A stretch of DNA of 64,000 bases from Psilocybe azurescens (Eukaryota; Basidiomycota; Agaricomycetes; Agaricales; Agrocybaceae), in the NCBI GenBank assembly GCA_023853785.1, contig JAJIRX010000067.1:124001-188000 (forward strand), read 5' to 3'. The position numbers and the translations under genes were made by a program. Under the pieces are notes generated by a model. The model saw only the letters and a program-made list of their open reading frames with translations, was not told the origin of the DNA and did no database searches. This document shows positions 1-11,856 of this stretch, in pieces (position 1 is the stretch's first letter; each line of letters begins with the position of its first letter).

Positions 1-631
1 GTTATTATGTAGACTTATAAGCTTATTAGGACGAGCGTGTATTAGTTATTTATTTTTCTGGATTTGTAGTCTTTGTAGACCTTTGTAGACCTACTTAGTA
101 CAGTGCATTTCTGATGCGCAGGGGAAGTTCAACTATGCCCATCATAATGCTGCACATGTCCTGACCAGGAGTACGGTAGGCACTTCACTTTATAGACGTT
201 CCCCAGACTATTATCTAATTTAGGCGTTCACTGTAGGTGCTGAGATGCTGCAGGTAAACACAGACCCCAAACTTTATGCGGATTTAGAGTGGAGTAAGGA
301 CTCGGAGCGTTTGCCTTTACCATGTCATTCAGGCCCACATGGAACCTCGCGGCTCATGTTGATCTTCAAGCATGATGCTCCTATTTTACATTCTATCTGA
401 ACTGAGAACGGTTGAAGCAGATCGGTATACAATAGGCTTTAGTGTAATCGATTCCTCGTATATTCACATTGCTCAGTATAAAGTAAAACTACATAACCCC
501 CCACGTGGCTTCATGTTTGCTAAAGGCGCTGGAGGTTGATCCCCCTTGATGACAGTGAATCTTAGAAACACTATAAGCACACATTCAGAATCAACTTGGC
601 GCTGAGAAGTACGTACAGAAGCTTTGATCGT
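1..631. other. Intergenic, no gene seen
   Basis: No open frame longer than about 30 codons with protein-like composition and no tRNA fold was seen. The last part is probably the 3' flank of the small secreted-peptide gene that ends at 632. Confidence 0.4.
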
Positions 632-805
632 CTAAGGGCAGGAACTTCCAGTGCAAATGTACTCTCCAGTTGTTCCGATTTTCTTGCAGGTACATCCACG
701 GGCCTCGAGATTCTGACCAAGAGCCGCAATGGGGCTAGGTGCTGCCTGGACGGTGTAGGACAAGGCGGCGAGCATGACGGCGACGATGGTAGCGGAGAAT
801 TTCAT
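632..805 (-). CDS. Small secreted cysteine-containing peptide
   Basis: A 57-codon single-exon ORF on the minus strand, read directly from the sequence. It starts MKFSATIVAVMLAALSYTVQ, a Lys followed by a hydrophobic core and an Ala-rich AQAA-type cleavage region, which is a good signal peptide for residues 1 to about 21. The mature part is short and ends with four cysteines in the pattern C-T-C, nine residues of spacer, C, then S-S-C-P-stop. Two disulfides are therefore possible. The ATG is the only one in frame, and a TATA-like element lies about 70 nt upstream on the same strand. It is too short to assign to a family. It could be a small secreted protein of the effector or peptide-signal type, but no function can be inferred. 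An artefactual ORF is possible, yet the signal peptide plus paired cysteines argue against chance. Confidence 0.6.
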   Translation of the reverse strand: MKFSATIVAVMLAALSYTVQAAPSPIAALGQNLEARGCTCKKIGTTGEYICTGSSCP

Positions 806-874
806 CTTTGACTGAGTGTTTGTGTGAATGAAAACGGGGACTTGTTTCCTTGCTTATTTTGAGCTAGGGTCTCG

Positions 875-881
875 TATTTAT
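875..881 (-). promoter_or_regulatory. TATA-like element upstream of the secreted peptide gene
   Basis: The minus strand reads ATAAATA here, about 70 nt upstream of the ATG at 805. Spacing and strand fit a core promoter for the small secreted peptide; this is inferred from sequence only. Confidence 0.35.
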
Positions 882-2169
882 GCTATTCTGTAACACCTCA
901 TCCACCGCGCGCACCACATGCACTGTGCAGTCTACTACAGTAATGGCGATGACTGCCCTATCTCGACTCGCTTATCAGTTTCTTCTAACCTGAAGACGCA
1001 TGGAATAGAAACGCGTGTCAACTTTCAAGAGCCTAAATTGGTACTTAATATGTCATTACGAATTTAACGCCATGCATTGCATACTGGTACAGATCATTCT
1101 TGTAAATCAGCTCTGTAGAATATCTCTCAAGATACTCTCAAAGCTTTCCTACGGGGGACCCAGTGTGATCAGAGTGTCATGCTCAAGTATTCTGCTCAGC
1201 TTACGATTGTCGCAGATTTAGTATCACCCTTGGATTGAGAAGAAAAGGACGCCTCTTGAATTCAGGACAATCAAATTGGATATCAAAATCAATTATGACT
1301 ACTGTATCATACATTGCACTGATGTAAACATGTTGATGCATATCAACATATGTACATAGGAAAATGAAACTTGTTCCGCCTGAAGCAATACAAACCAACT
1401 CACAGAGACTCGCAGCGGCACTAAAAAGGGGACCTACATGACAATCTAAAATAAGCGAGCGACTGCACGCTTGTGCGCCACATGGAAGGCGTTATGATGA
1501 TCATGATGCCAAGCCTTAATTCAGCGGTCCGAAGACTATGCGCTCTCTACTAATTGCTCTGGTCTTCATCAGGTATCCAGCGCCCGTCATGATGTAGGCT
1601 GGATTGATATGGAGGAAGCTCCGTGTTATCTGGACGTTCCAGATGTCCATAGAATTCAGGGGTCACTGACTGTCACTGAGCGATTCCGAGGAAGAGGCTC
1701 ACTCTTCCGCTGTCCACGTCAGAGTTCGTATAATTTTGAAGGGTGAGAATTACTTCGGACTTTTCTAACCGTCGTAGAGTCTTTGGTAGCGTTCTATAGA
1801 GAGGGAACGCAAGGCAGTGCGACTCGAGCGGTCTCATTGAGACGCATCTTGGTTAAAAAGTCGACAGAACGCCCGATGCAGACTGGGTAGAAGAACTGTC
1901 GTGTATACTATGACTAACTTACTTCTTTGAAGTTTTTACGAAGCAGATATGATGGTAAACCCAGACGAAGATCTATGAAAAGAGCCCCGAGCAAGGCTGA
2001 GCGCTCACAAAACAAACGGATTTTGCCGACGTCACGTGCACGAATCGGTACCGTCCCAAGTTTGTCCGTTTTGTGACTGTCCCGTCTACAGGCCGTCCAC
2101 AATGATACTTCTATCTCTAAGTTTTAAGGCTTGATATATGCAAAATCAAGGCTTTAATTCTCTACCGCA
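882..2169. other. Intergenic, no gene seen
   Basis: Only short ORFs without codon structure. A short signal-peptide-like start near 1539 (+), reading MRSLLIALVFIR, closes after 19 codons. I do not call it. The right end holds the promoter of the HNH gene. Confidence 0.35.
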
Positions 2170-2940
2170 ATGGAGGAACACCCAACCGCCCAATTTTCCA
2201 TCTTCAAAGATTGCATAGCTCAAAAGCTGTTGCATCTGATAACGCCGGACGATAATGGCACGGGCGATGACCAGACAGCCGGAGATACCGACTCCGGCAG
2301 CCCACTAGACGATTTTGCATCCTATCTAGCGACAGAAGCCTGGGAGACGCTCCCTTCTGTTCTCAAGGAAGCTACCAACGAAACACACGACACCCTTCCT
2401 GATGTCGACTCACTTTCCCTGGAATCCGTACCGGCATCATTCACCGACAGCCTGGTGTCCTATGGAGTCGTCCACGACACGGATGACGCGGTGGATTTTC
2501 TGAGGAAGGCCATCGGTGACTATGTTGCGCAAACGTGTGCGCCTCGTCCTGCATGGAGCTCCACTCGCACGGAGGAATGTGCGATTTGTGCGCGTGCGGT
2601 TCCGCTCACGTATCATCATCTTATACCGCGCTCTACACACACGAAGGTGCTGAAACAGGGGTGGCATCCAAAAACGATGCTCAATTCTGTGGCTTGGCTT
2701 TGCCGGTGAGTACACTGGATACATAACGATAGGAGGAAGTTGGTGGGAAGAGCGACCAATTTCTGACTTTTTCTTTGCTAATTTTCATACAGGCCATGTC
2801 ATTCAGTTGTTCATCATGTGGCCTCAAACGAGGATCTGGCGCGGTACTTCCATACAGTCGAGCTTTTGTTGCAGAGAGAAGACATTCAGAAGTGGCAAAA
2901 ATACGCCGCGAAACAACGATTCGGAGTTCGACGCGGTTAA
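2170..2940 (+). CDS. HNH-motif protein
   Basis: Two exons, 2170-2705 and 2793-2940, with a GTGAGT donor and a CAG acceptor that keep the frame, give about 227 aa. The N-terminal 130 residues are acidic and unrecognised. The C-terminal part holds a treble-clef-like HNH core. It begins with CAICARAVPLTYHHLIPRS (Cys pair, then the His pair), continues with an Asn in KTMLNSVAWLC, and ends across the splice with CRPCHSVVHH. This C-x2-C ... HH ... N ... C-x2-C-H-x3-H spacing is typical of HNH proteins in which four cysteines hold a structural zinc and the histidines form the beta-beta-alpha metal site. The start is the first ATG after a stop-rich leader. Fungal proteins of this kind are mostly uncharacterised. 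Nuclease activity is an inference from the fold, and no partner is suggested by the neighbours. Confidence 0.8.
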
Positions 2941-5144
2941 TTCCGTTCCTGTAGGTTCCCAAGAAAGTTCCTGCTTTTCCAGAATACGTACACAATATTT
3001 CATTGAATTGAATTTCAATCATTCGAAGAAGGCAACAGTCATTCGTTCATTCGGAAGGGCCCCCTGTCACAATCACTGTGTGAAGAGATTCACGTTTGAG
3101 GGTCGTTCTGCTAGCTGTGGCCGTGCTTGTAATCGCTCGGAGATGAGAGCGAATCGTTAAATATAGACTCCGTTATGTACTTTGCTGGCCATAGACGCCG
3201 TGATCTGTACCTACCCTTGGAGGCTCCTCAGACTTTCGAGCTTTAACCCATGGTCCCACTATCCCACAGCCGCGTCGCAGATCACCCCAAAATAGAATAC
3301 TACCGGCGATGCGTTTTGGGGTTGGTTTGATCATCGGTGATCATCGGTTTTCCCATGAACGCTATCTACACACAATGGTGGGTTGCTCAATGCTCCCCAA
3401 GGGGCATGCAATAAAAAACTCGGGGGCACTATATATCTTAAAGAATGAGCCGACCCTTCCTTTCTAATTAGGTTGTAAATCGGTAATGTCCGAGACTCGG
3501 TCGCATTTTGTGTGACTAAAACAATTATAACTACAGTACATATGTGCTTCACGTCGTGCCCTTCTTTCTACCTTTTTGAGCCTTAACGATGAACCCATGG
3601 TTCTTCTTGCTCTCGTAATTGCAGAACCCAGCTGGTATTGAGCATACATATGAGCCTATTGCACATTGAATGGTACTGTGTTAGAAAACAGAGTACAAAT
3701 TAGTAAATAGAACTTGAATACATGAAGACACAATATTGGTTTGTCAAATTTGACACTTTTCTGAGTTGTTCCTGAGGCTCTTGCCAGTCGCAAGCATGTA
3801 TAGAATCCGATTAGAATATGGCAAAGCAGTGAAAAAGATACTTGATATGTACATGTAAAATTTGACCAGCTCTATTTCCTTGCTTGCAAGGGTTTTAGGG
3901 AGGGTCAAAATTCTATATATCCCTAACGTCGCATTTCAACATTTTTACATACATGTGACCGAAAGATAAGATATAAGTGGGGAATTTGAAAGGCTTTTGT
4001 CATTCCGTTGGTCTGATTACCCAACTCGGATAAGGCAAGAGCAAAGCCCCAAACGAACTTTCTGTAATGTTTCTATTGGCAAGCAGGCGTGAGCCGCCAG
4101 CGGCGGCATTCACTCTAGTTGTAAGTTGACCAGCTAAAATAAAATCGACCTAAGGATGCCGGTGGACCCCATGTCATGTCCCGGAATTTGCCGGTCCGTA
4201 CCCTTGTGCTCCCCTCATATTTCAAATTTTACCAGTGTCGAGTGTCCTACTCTTGTTTGTTCTGGTCTCGTTACGAGAATCTACTGGAAGCTATTGACTC
4301 TGTGTAAGGCTTTGGAATTTCCATGTTGTATGTCGCCTTGATGGTAGTGATCATTTCGGGTGCTAAGATATGATGTCATCGACTACGCTCTTCCCTCATC
4401 ATCGCGGGCAGTTGGCGGGTACATGAGACTTGGACATAGACACATTTACATTAACAATATGTTTAATATTTGGCCTAACCTACCATGCTACAGCACTTGG
4501 ACCGTATACGTGTTATTCTGCTGGAGCCAGAAATTAGAATGAGTGTGTGCAGGTGTGTGCCAAAAACACTTATAGCTACCTTCGCCTCCAACTGAGAGTG
4601 GAGTGCGAGGATGGAAATAGACACAGGAGGATGAGTAATTACATGTACAGCCCCACGTTATCATATCGTAATGTAATATCAATCAATTCTTCGGCAGTAC
4701 AAACGTATAATTTTAAAGTTTTGTTTTTCGAATTTTTCCTGCAGGTCATGCATTGCATCATTTAAGACCCACTCATGAATCATGACTACGTACATTAATT
4801 TGGAACCCGTCTCAATTGGTTGTGACACGACCTAGCCCTACATCTACGTCTACTCTTGCCCGACCGCCATCTAGACTCGAGACTAGAGAGAAAATTCGAA
4901 TTGATACGTACACCGGATCTTCACCGCCCAGAGAGAGATCGGGTCGTTATCCAACTATAGCCCCTCCCTCTTTCCCCTTCCCGCCACCTTGTTCCCGACA
5001 AGACAAGGAATCTTCGCAGGCTCTATTTGGGCATGAAAGACGATCACTTACCAGATTGGATTACCATTCTTTGTTGATTCTCTTTGATTTCGCTCTCGCG
5101 TTCCGGATTTCGCTTTTATCAAGACGGCACAAGCAACTTTAACA
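2941..5144. other. Intergenic, 2.2 kb
   Basis: No convincing exon. The left part is the 3' flank of the HNH gene. A 108-codon open frame at 4816-5142 is proline/serine-rich and lies just upstream of the zinc-finger start; it is more likely leader or promoter sequence. No tRNA or inverted-repeat element was seen. Confidence 0.4.
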
Positions 5145-6713
5145 ATGAGTCTCTCAGCTTCTTACTGTGTGACTGCAACAAGTCTGCAGGTAAAGATGAC
5201 AGGTTAGCAGTTCATGTCCTCCCCTCCCCCCCCCCCCCCCCCCCCCCTCCCTACCCTGTTATCATATCAATGTAATTCGAAAGCTTATTGAATCCTTTTT
5301 GCATTTTATTATCACAGGATTCCCAGAATCCTTCCAGAGGAGCACGGTGACGCCCTCCCCCTCCCCAGTACCAGGAGGTACAGTCACATTCGGATGCGGA
5401 TGCGGCGGCGGCGGCGATACGGTCGGACGCTAGTTCGTCATCATCATCATCAGCGCGGACGGACATTAATTCGGGAGTGAATTCGCTTTCGTTCCGCAAC
5501 AATTCTTCTTTTTCTCCCTCTCGTTCTTATAATGCTGCTAGTGCTGCTTCCAGTGCTGCTGGAAGAGCGCCGGCAACAGTACCATCATCAGCACCAGGCT
5601 CAGGATCAAGTATAGAAATAGGAAGGGGACGTGAATACAGCCCCGTCCCCTCCCCCGCCGCGTGTCGAGGAGCAATGTGATGCGCCTGGAGAACATCCTG
5701 AATGATGTCTCCATGAACCATGACCATCGTGTTCTTCCACCGACTCGGTGGCCGCCTCGCTCGAGGAGTTTGGGATCTGGACGATCCGAGTCCGAGTCTC
5801 CTGTGCAGAGTCAGAGTCATTTGGATGTAGGTCGTTTGTCTTCGTTCTCCTTTCACATCCTTCACATTCTTGACTTTACTTTTCAAATTGATTGGGAAAT
5901 TTTTCTGAATACTAATCAAACCCTTTTAATTTTATTATTATCTCCATGTTCCAGGTATTCGCACCGTCATCTCCCAGCAGCACGATGAGTGTGCCTGAGC
6001 GGAGCGAGTCTCCAGAGGAGGAGGAGAGCAGCCCTGTAAGTGCGACGAAGGCGATGATGATTAAGAAGAAGAAGGTCAAGATGCATAGGTGCCCCGAGTG
6101 CCAGAAGGATTTCCCTCGGTGAGCGGTTTTTCCAGCCAAAATGAACATTTGTAAACTGTGTACTGTGAAACTGGAACTGATATTTCTGTATTTTTGTAGA
6201 CCGAGTGGATTGCGGACGCACATGAACATGCACACGAAGGAAAAGCGTAAGCGAACATTCTTGCCGTTGAATATCTGGATCCCCTCTTATACCGCACCCA
6301 CAGCATTCGCATGCACCTACCCAGGCTGCACCCGCTCCTTCTCTGTCGTCTCCAACGCGCGGCGGCACATGCGCACGCATGGGCTCGGCGTCTCCGTGGA
6401 TGACGGCGATCAGGCGGCCATCCCGTATGTCGTGGGGTTCGAGGACCCGATGGTACTCGACCAGCCGGATGTGCTGAGCATGCAGGGAGTGGGGTCACCG
6501 AGCCGGAGCCATCCATTTAGACTGAGGTGGATACCGCTGGGCGCATCGATGCAGCAGAAAGTGGTCGCCGACGCTGCTGCAAAGTCTGTTAAGGTGGGGG
6601 TGGAGATGGGAATGGGGCGGTTTCGGCGCAAGGTTAGGCCTAGGGGGCGGAGAGGAAAGGACTTTGTGAGTAATCTTCTTTGCTGTGTGACGTCTCAGTA
6701 CATTATTAAATGA
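5145..6713 (+). CDS. C2H2 zinc-finger protein, two fingers
   Basis: A multi-exon model. A short exon 5145-5189 is followed by a long intron, then a Ser/Ala-rich exon starting near 5369. Three further introns of about 60 nt follow: 5579-5640, one starting after LD near 5827, and one splitting CG|A of the first finger. The next intron, near 6247-6310, joins TKEK to PFACTYPGC, recreating the classic inter-finger linker. Fingers: HRCPECQKDF ... LRTHMNMH and FACTYPGCTRSF ... ARRHMRTH, both with complete C2H2 ligands. A basic KKKKVK stretch just before finger 1 could be a nuclear localisation signal. The N-terminus is low-complexity (poly-Ala, poly-Ser), and the C-terminus has a basic RRKVRPRGRRGK run. 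It is probably a DNA-binding regulator with unknown targets. The first exon and the last splice are uncertain: a final intron from 6666 would give a slightly different tail. Confidence 0.72.
5226..5247 (+). repeat. 22-nt cytosine homopolymer
   Basis: An uninterrupted run of C, preceded by shorter C tracts, inside the proposed first intron of the zinc-finger gene. The run length is unlikely to be exact in any assembly. It also adds pyrimidine density to the 3' part of a long intron. Confidence 0.95.
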
Positions 6714-7700
6714 CTAATAGCGTAGCCTTCCTACTCGATGCAACATATAACGCATTTTTAAATGCACATATAGCAAGCGGCAGACTGGCCAGAAATACCG
6801 ACAGAGTTCCTCTTTTGGCTCCTGGATTTCTGGCAGTACCATACGAAACCCAACGTCATCATTCTATCCTCATATCGGGGCAAACATGTATGCTAGTCTT
6901 ACACTAGATTTCACATTTCTAATTCCTTAGGGGTGTTGGTGGGTTGATTGGTTAGCTCGTTGGTTGGATTACTTATATTACACGCGGCAATGCGTAAAGT
7001 AGCGGACTCTCACTACTGACATAGTTATTATGGGGACAAGCATTTGTACTACAAACTACAAGATCATTCATGTATGGATAGAATCTACCTGGGGTGTATT
7101 TCTCTGACCGACCTGTATATTAGCGAAGGATTTACGTCATCGAAAGTTTACGCCAACTTACTTCAATGTTACATTTGGATCGGCGCTCCTGATCATGTAC
7201 TTCCGATTGAACGAGAATTTCTCCGAAGAGGAGCCCGTAAGCTTGAAGATATACAAATGCACATACCGCTAGACCTTACCCTAATTCTACAAATATGATT
7301 AACGCTATTCGCTTTCTTAATGTGTGTGCACCGTTCATTTAGGCCGTATCGGAGGCGTCACCTAAGAATATCCGGCTTCTTTATAGATGTGCACCCTACT
7401 ATGGTGCTTATAAGTTGGGCCTTCACTAGCACTAAGAATACGACCACACCCCAATGGGTCTTCTCACAATCCTTCCGATCCTCGCCCACCAGTTCACACA
7501 GTCGCATACCCCATAATAGCTCCTTATCCACCACCCCTAAATCTGATCCAAAATTACCCCTTAGTAGCGCGATGCACCACGTGATGGAATATTTTCCTCG
7601 TTGAGGCGGCTTACGCTGTGGCTCTGCCGAATTACTTCGCAATTGCTTGTTTGACACAGTACCAACACTGAATACATACCCACGTCTCTTTTTTATAGTT
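6714..7700. other. Intergenic between zinc-finger and DnaJ genes
   Basis: Two open frames at 7044-7298 and 7320-7604 lack protein-like composition and splice context; nothing is called. The last 100 bases carry the DnaJ promoter and a possible leader intron ending TTTTATAG just before the ATG. Confidence 0.35.
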
Positions 7701-9614
7701 ATGAACTCGACAACATATCCGATTCTCCCCTCACGGCCTATTCATCCACATATCGCGACGAGCTGTTCCAATGCCAGATGCAACGTGCCTCTAGAATTTC
7801 CAGTACCGAGCCCCCAGCCTCGCCCCGGTACGCTGCTCCAGATACGCTGCTTTGCGTGCCAGAATGTGCTGTCGCATGCGTTCTATCCGGGACAGGTACC
7901 GTCGTCATCGTTGGTGTATGATCAAGGTTCAAGATCATCGGGCACACCAAGTGGGCAGAAGTCAGCATCGACAGGTGGTAGCAGCTCGCAGCAGCAGCAG
8001 CAGCAGAGGAGAGGAAGGAAGATCGGGACGCAGGACAGGCCTTTGGAGACGGGATACTATGATATCCTAGGTGTACCGGTCACTGCTACAACAGATGACA
8101 TCAAAAAGCCTACAGTGCGTCTCTCCTTTGTTTTAACTCCTTGAGTTCGACTAACAACCGTTTACTCATTTATCACCATTAAACTAATTTACAGGACGAG
8201 CCGCAATCAAACACCATCCCGACAAGAACCCAGACGACCCGCATGCAGAAGAGCGCTTCAAAGAGATTGCCATCGCCTACCAGACTCTCTCCGACGACGC
8301 CCTGCGACGCAAATACAACGAGTTCGGGCCCAAAGAGAGTGCGCCGGAGGGAGGGTACGTCGACCCCGAGGAGGTCTTCGGAGCTATCTTCGGCGGTGAG
8401 CGCTTCGTGCCCATCATCGGCAACATCAGCCTCGCGCGCGATATGAAGACCGCGCTGCAAGAGGCCGAGGATGCGGAGGGCGAGGACGAGCAGACACAGA
8501 CGCCCAGAGTGAAGGATGCCAAGGGGCGAGAGATTCTGAGTCCAGAGGAGAAGGCCAAGAAAGAGGAGAAAGACAGGATTAAAGCTGAGAAGGACAGGCA
8601 GAAATCTGCCGAGGTGAGTACATGTACCCTTTTTCTTTCACGATTCGATTTGCATCGTACTTTGATGTGGGGCCTTTTATCTAACAGATCTCTTAATTGC
8701 ACAAACAGAAAGCAGCAGCGAGAGCCGAACGAGTGAACAAGCTCGTCGAGAACATGGAGCGCAAGCTCAGCATATTCACCGAGTCTGCTACGGGCCCAGG
8801 CGACCCGGACGTGTCCACTAGCTGGCGGACGATATGTCAGTTGGAAGCCGAGTGCGTTTTTTTTCTTTCTCTTCCATTGCATCTCTCTTGAGTCTCTCCC
8901 TCTCCCGTGAACTGATTCTTGATTACCGTCGTCTTCGAATAATAGGGACTTGAAGAACGAATCATACGGCGTCGAGCTGTTGCAGACGATCGGCTTCGTG
9001 TACGTCGCCAAGGCGAAGCACCATCTCGCGACGAACCAGACGTTCCTCGGTGTCGGAGGCTGGCTGCACAATGTGCAGGGAAAGTATCATGTGTTCAGCG
9101 AGACGTACGTCATTGCTTCTTCTTTTTTCTTTTCTTTCATGTCATTCTTAATTTATCTCTCTGAACACCCCCATCCCGCAGAGTATCCACCCTCCGCGCC
9201 GCCATCGAGCTCAAAAGCGTCTTCGACCAAATCCAAGCCGCCGAAAAAGCCGGGAACCTCTCCCCCGAGGACAAGAAGAAGCTCGAGGAGCAAGCCGCGG
9301 AGAAGGGAATTCAGGCCTTGTTTAAAGGCACGAAGTTGGAGGTGGAGTCGATCCTGCGCGAGGTATGCGAGCGCGTCCTGGCGGACCCCACGATCCCGCG
9401 CGAGAAGGCGCAGCTTCGCGCGGTCGCGTTGCAGATGCTGGGCGAGGCATATATGGGGGTGCGAAAGGATGAGGGTGCAGGTGTGGTGGGAGGGAGTGGG
9501 AGTGGCGGTGGTGGTGCGGGTGCGGGTCACGGGGGAGGAGGGGGATATGAGGACGCGGATTACGTGAAGGTGGATACGAAGAGCAGCCGGGCGCGGGAGG
9601 CGAGGGGCCGGTAG
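7701..9614 (+). CDS. DnaJ-X type J-domain co-chaperone (Caj1/Djp1-like)
   Basis: Five exons: 7701-8114, 8195-8613, 8709-8851, 8946-9104 and 9182-9614. The N-terminus has a possible zinc knuckle (CSNARC ... CFACQ), then a Ser/Gln-rich linker with a poly-Gln run. The J domain follows with YYDILGV and the Hsp70-stimulating HPD motif in HHPDKNP. Exon 2 continues RFKEIAIAYQTLSDD, a charged coiled region, then the C-terminal DnaJ-X domain through exons 3-5 (for example GVGGWLHNVQGKYH). The tail is Gly-rich. This is the architecture of yeast Caj1 and Djp1, cytosolic Hsp40s that assist Hsp70 and peroxisomal import. One oddity sits at 8101-8114: the frame reads IKKPT where the family has IKKAYRR, because AAAAAGCC lacks one G. 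As given, exon 1 and exon 2 are out of frame. Everything downstream is intact, so an assembly error is likely. Confidence 0.88.
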
Positions 9615-10557
9615 GGGGTACATGAGATGAGATGAGGTGGCTTGATGGCTGATATGAAAGCTTATCCCGGCGGTAAATGGTGCTAGCAAGAGGAGCCGGG
9701 GGAGGTTGGAGCCGAATCACAAGTAGAAGACGTCTCCGAGATCAAACGCTCGGAGAAAACGGAGCGACATGATGGATGTATACTGCAATGCACATACCAC
9801 ACCCCAAGCACACAAACTACAAACCGCAAGCCACATTTTGGGGCATGAGAACGATGACTACCTTCCACGACGATAACAGCACAGACGTTCCATTATCAAC
9901 ACTTACTTACATGCCTTGTTTTTTAATTACTACGATTACCAGTGATACATGCGTATACTTACAGAAGGAGGCAACTTTGCTTGTGTGACTCCCTTCTCAA
10001 AGCATCGGGGGTAACTTCTACACTCTGTACAAATGGTGTTTGCTGGTATTGCCCAAACAGTGAACAAACTGAATAAAGTATAGATATATAAATTCTCGTC
10101 CCAGTGGTTGCTACCGAGCTTTAGCTCAATCTGGAAAAAATAAACGCAAGACGCAGCTGATAATTACGGATAATCAACCGAAGAGAGAAGAATTGGCGTT
10201 TCTTGCTCTGCAGGAACACACATGTCGTTTGAGTCGAAATTAAGGAGTTAAGGAGTTAAGATCCAGTAAACGTGGACCATGTTATAGTAAAATATCGGGC
10301 ATGCTGAAATATGTTTGCAAAGATTTGGAGGCTGATCTCATGGTAGAATATGTGGCAAACGACAACCTACGACATGTCTCTTGAGATGAAAAGGCATGAT
10401 CCAGTCGTGCTTTAGCCAACCTGTAAATTCCATGAGCCATGAAACTCACCTTGAGTTCCACCAGAAATTTGTTTAGGCGTTATCACTGTGGGCGCTTATT
10501 GAGATAAAAAAAAGGGGGGTACTAACGTTGAAGACCTTTGGGCATCACATGATATCA
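9615..10557. other. Intergenic
   Basis: 3' flank of the DnaJ gene and upstream flank of tRNA-Gly. A short direct repeat of TTAAGGAG occurs near 10240-10260. No coding evidence. Confidence 0.35.
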
Positions 10558-10642
10558 GCATTAATGGGGTAGTGGTAACCTGGGTCGTTGCCATCTGAGC
10601 AGAAAGCTCGACCCGCCGGGGGTTCGATTCCCTCTTAATGCA
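10558..10642 (+). tRNA. tRNA-Gly (anticodon GCC), with intron
   Basis: The acceptor stem GCATTAA pairs perfectly with TTAATGC, followed by an A discriminator. The D arm is GGGT/ACCT, and the T arm is GGGGG-TTCGATT-CCCTC with one G-U pair. The anticodon stem GGTCG/CGACC encloses TT-GCC-A followed by about 14-15 extra bases, which fits the canonical tRNA intron position after base 37. The anticodon is at 10590-10592. A short T run about 10 nt downstream fits a Pol III terminator. The exact intron ends are inferred from the stem pairing. Confidence 0.9.
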
Positions 10643-11856
10643 AGATCTAAATTTTATACGGCTGCAGATAGCTCACATTTTCTGTCTAATGTGACGACTG
10701 GACCGACGCATTTTTATATTTTTAGCATTAGGTGAGCTCGAGGACGGAAGCGAATATTGGGTTGTCTGGGGCAGACCCCCTCAAGTGGGGCTCTCTCCGT
10801 CTCCTCATGTCGAATGCTTTGTACAGTGTTTCTCAGAGGAGACGAGTCTGTGATGGGGAACATGCCTAGTCTTCCACCGGTTTATTTCAATATTTGGACC
10901 AAGTGAACACATTTGCGCACGAAGCCGATGATGTCTCGAGGCTCGATGCTATAGCATTCCCAGACGTGCCATTCTACACATGTACTTGAAGTTTGGTCGC
11001 AATTCCTGTACCAGAGGGTACCATAGCGAGTTTGTGCGTCGCGAGCGGCGAGCTTTTGATTTAACAGCGCGGCGTACATGCTCGTCCACACGATTGACAT
11101 GTCGAAGTTGATGAGAACAGGTGGCACAGGACGGATTGATACAGAGGGTTGGACTTGTAGACCTAATGAGACTGTTTTAAGCATAGATTGATACTAGAAA
11201 CATTTGTATCTGCCCAAGTTTAGAGAGAAATACTAGGCTCATGACCAGTCAGTACCCCTCGTTACGCCCGAAGTACATTATCTGATGTGAGTTGTACTGG
11301 TGGATGGTTTGCGTTCTCAGAATTAAACCCACGAGATATCCCTTGAGAAATTAATATAGCCAAATGTGCGGTCACAAATTATCCAAACTGAAAGTTACAC
11401 GAGTAATATCCAAATTTGCCTCAAGTTCCATGAGAAAATCGTCTATTTGTTCATTCAACCCGCTACAACCCTACCACAGGCGCTTAGAGTGGTCACCGAT
11501 ATCTGAGCCAATCATTTCGCGAACCTGACACCTGCACCTAAGAAACAGTCTTTAGTGCACGGATCGCTCAACAATTTACACGACTCCAGAAAATGGCCTA
11601 GAGATAATACGATGCCAAAGGACTCAAAGGTCTCGATTCTCGAGTTGGCACAATACCGTCTCTCCGCAGTTCTCCTACTCTGTGATGTGGTTAGCTTGGT
11701 ACCCATCAGTCAGGCCACCCCCAGGTAAGGCTCCTCCGTCTTCCTTTTCACCTAGATTAGCGTCATATCTGCAGCACACCAGCATGAAGTAAAGTGCCAT
11801 CCATGGAGAACGGAAAGTACATTGTATCTATCTATACCAGATATTCTCGAATGCTG
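10643..11856. other. Intergenic between tRNA-Gly and TyrRS copy A
   Basis: Mostly featureless apart from the low-confidence minus-strand ORF at 10882-11184. No repeats or RNA folds were noticed. Confidence 0.35.
10882..11184 (-). CDS. Doubtful hypothetical ORF
   Basis: A 100-codon open frame with ordinary amino-acid composition (MLKTVSLGLQ at the start, CVEWHVWECY in the middle). No signal peptide, membrane segment or known motif, and no supporting introns. It stands alone in an otherwise empty region and could be chance or a degraded exon. Confidence 0.2.
   Translation of the reverse strand: MLKTVSLGLQVQPSVSIRPVPPVLINFDMSIVWTSMYAALLNQKLAARDAQTRYGTLWYRNCDQTSSTCVEWHVWECYSIEPRDIIGFVRKCVHLVQILK

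Noticed and set aside
1539..1600. Signal-peptide-like start MRSLLIALVFIR
   Set aside because: Closes after 19 codons and no downstream exon restores a frame.
4816..5142. 108-codon plus-strand open frame before the zinc-finger gene
   Set aside because: Proline/serine-rich from C-rich DNA, no domain, ends just at the zinc-finger start; better explained as leader/promoter.
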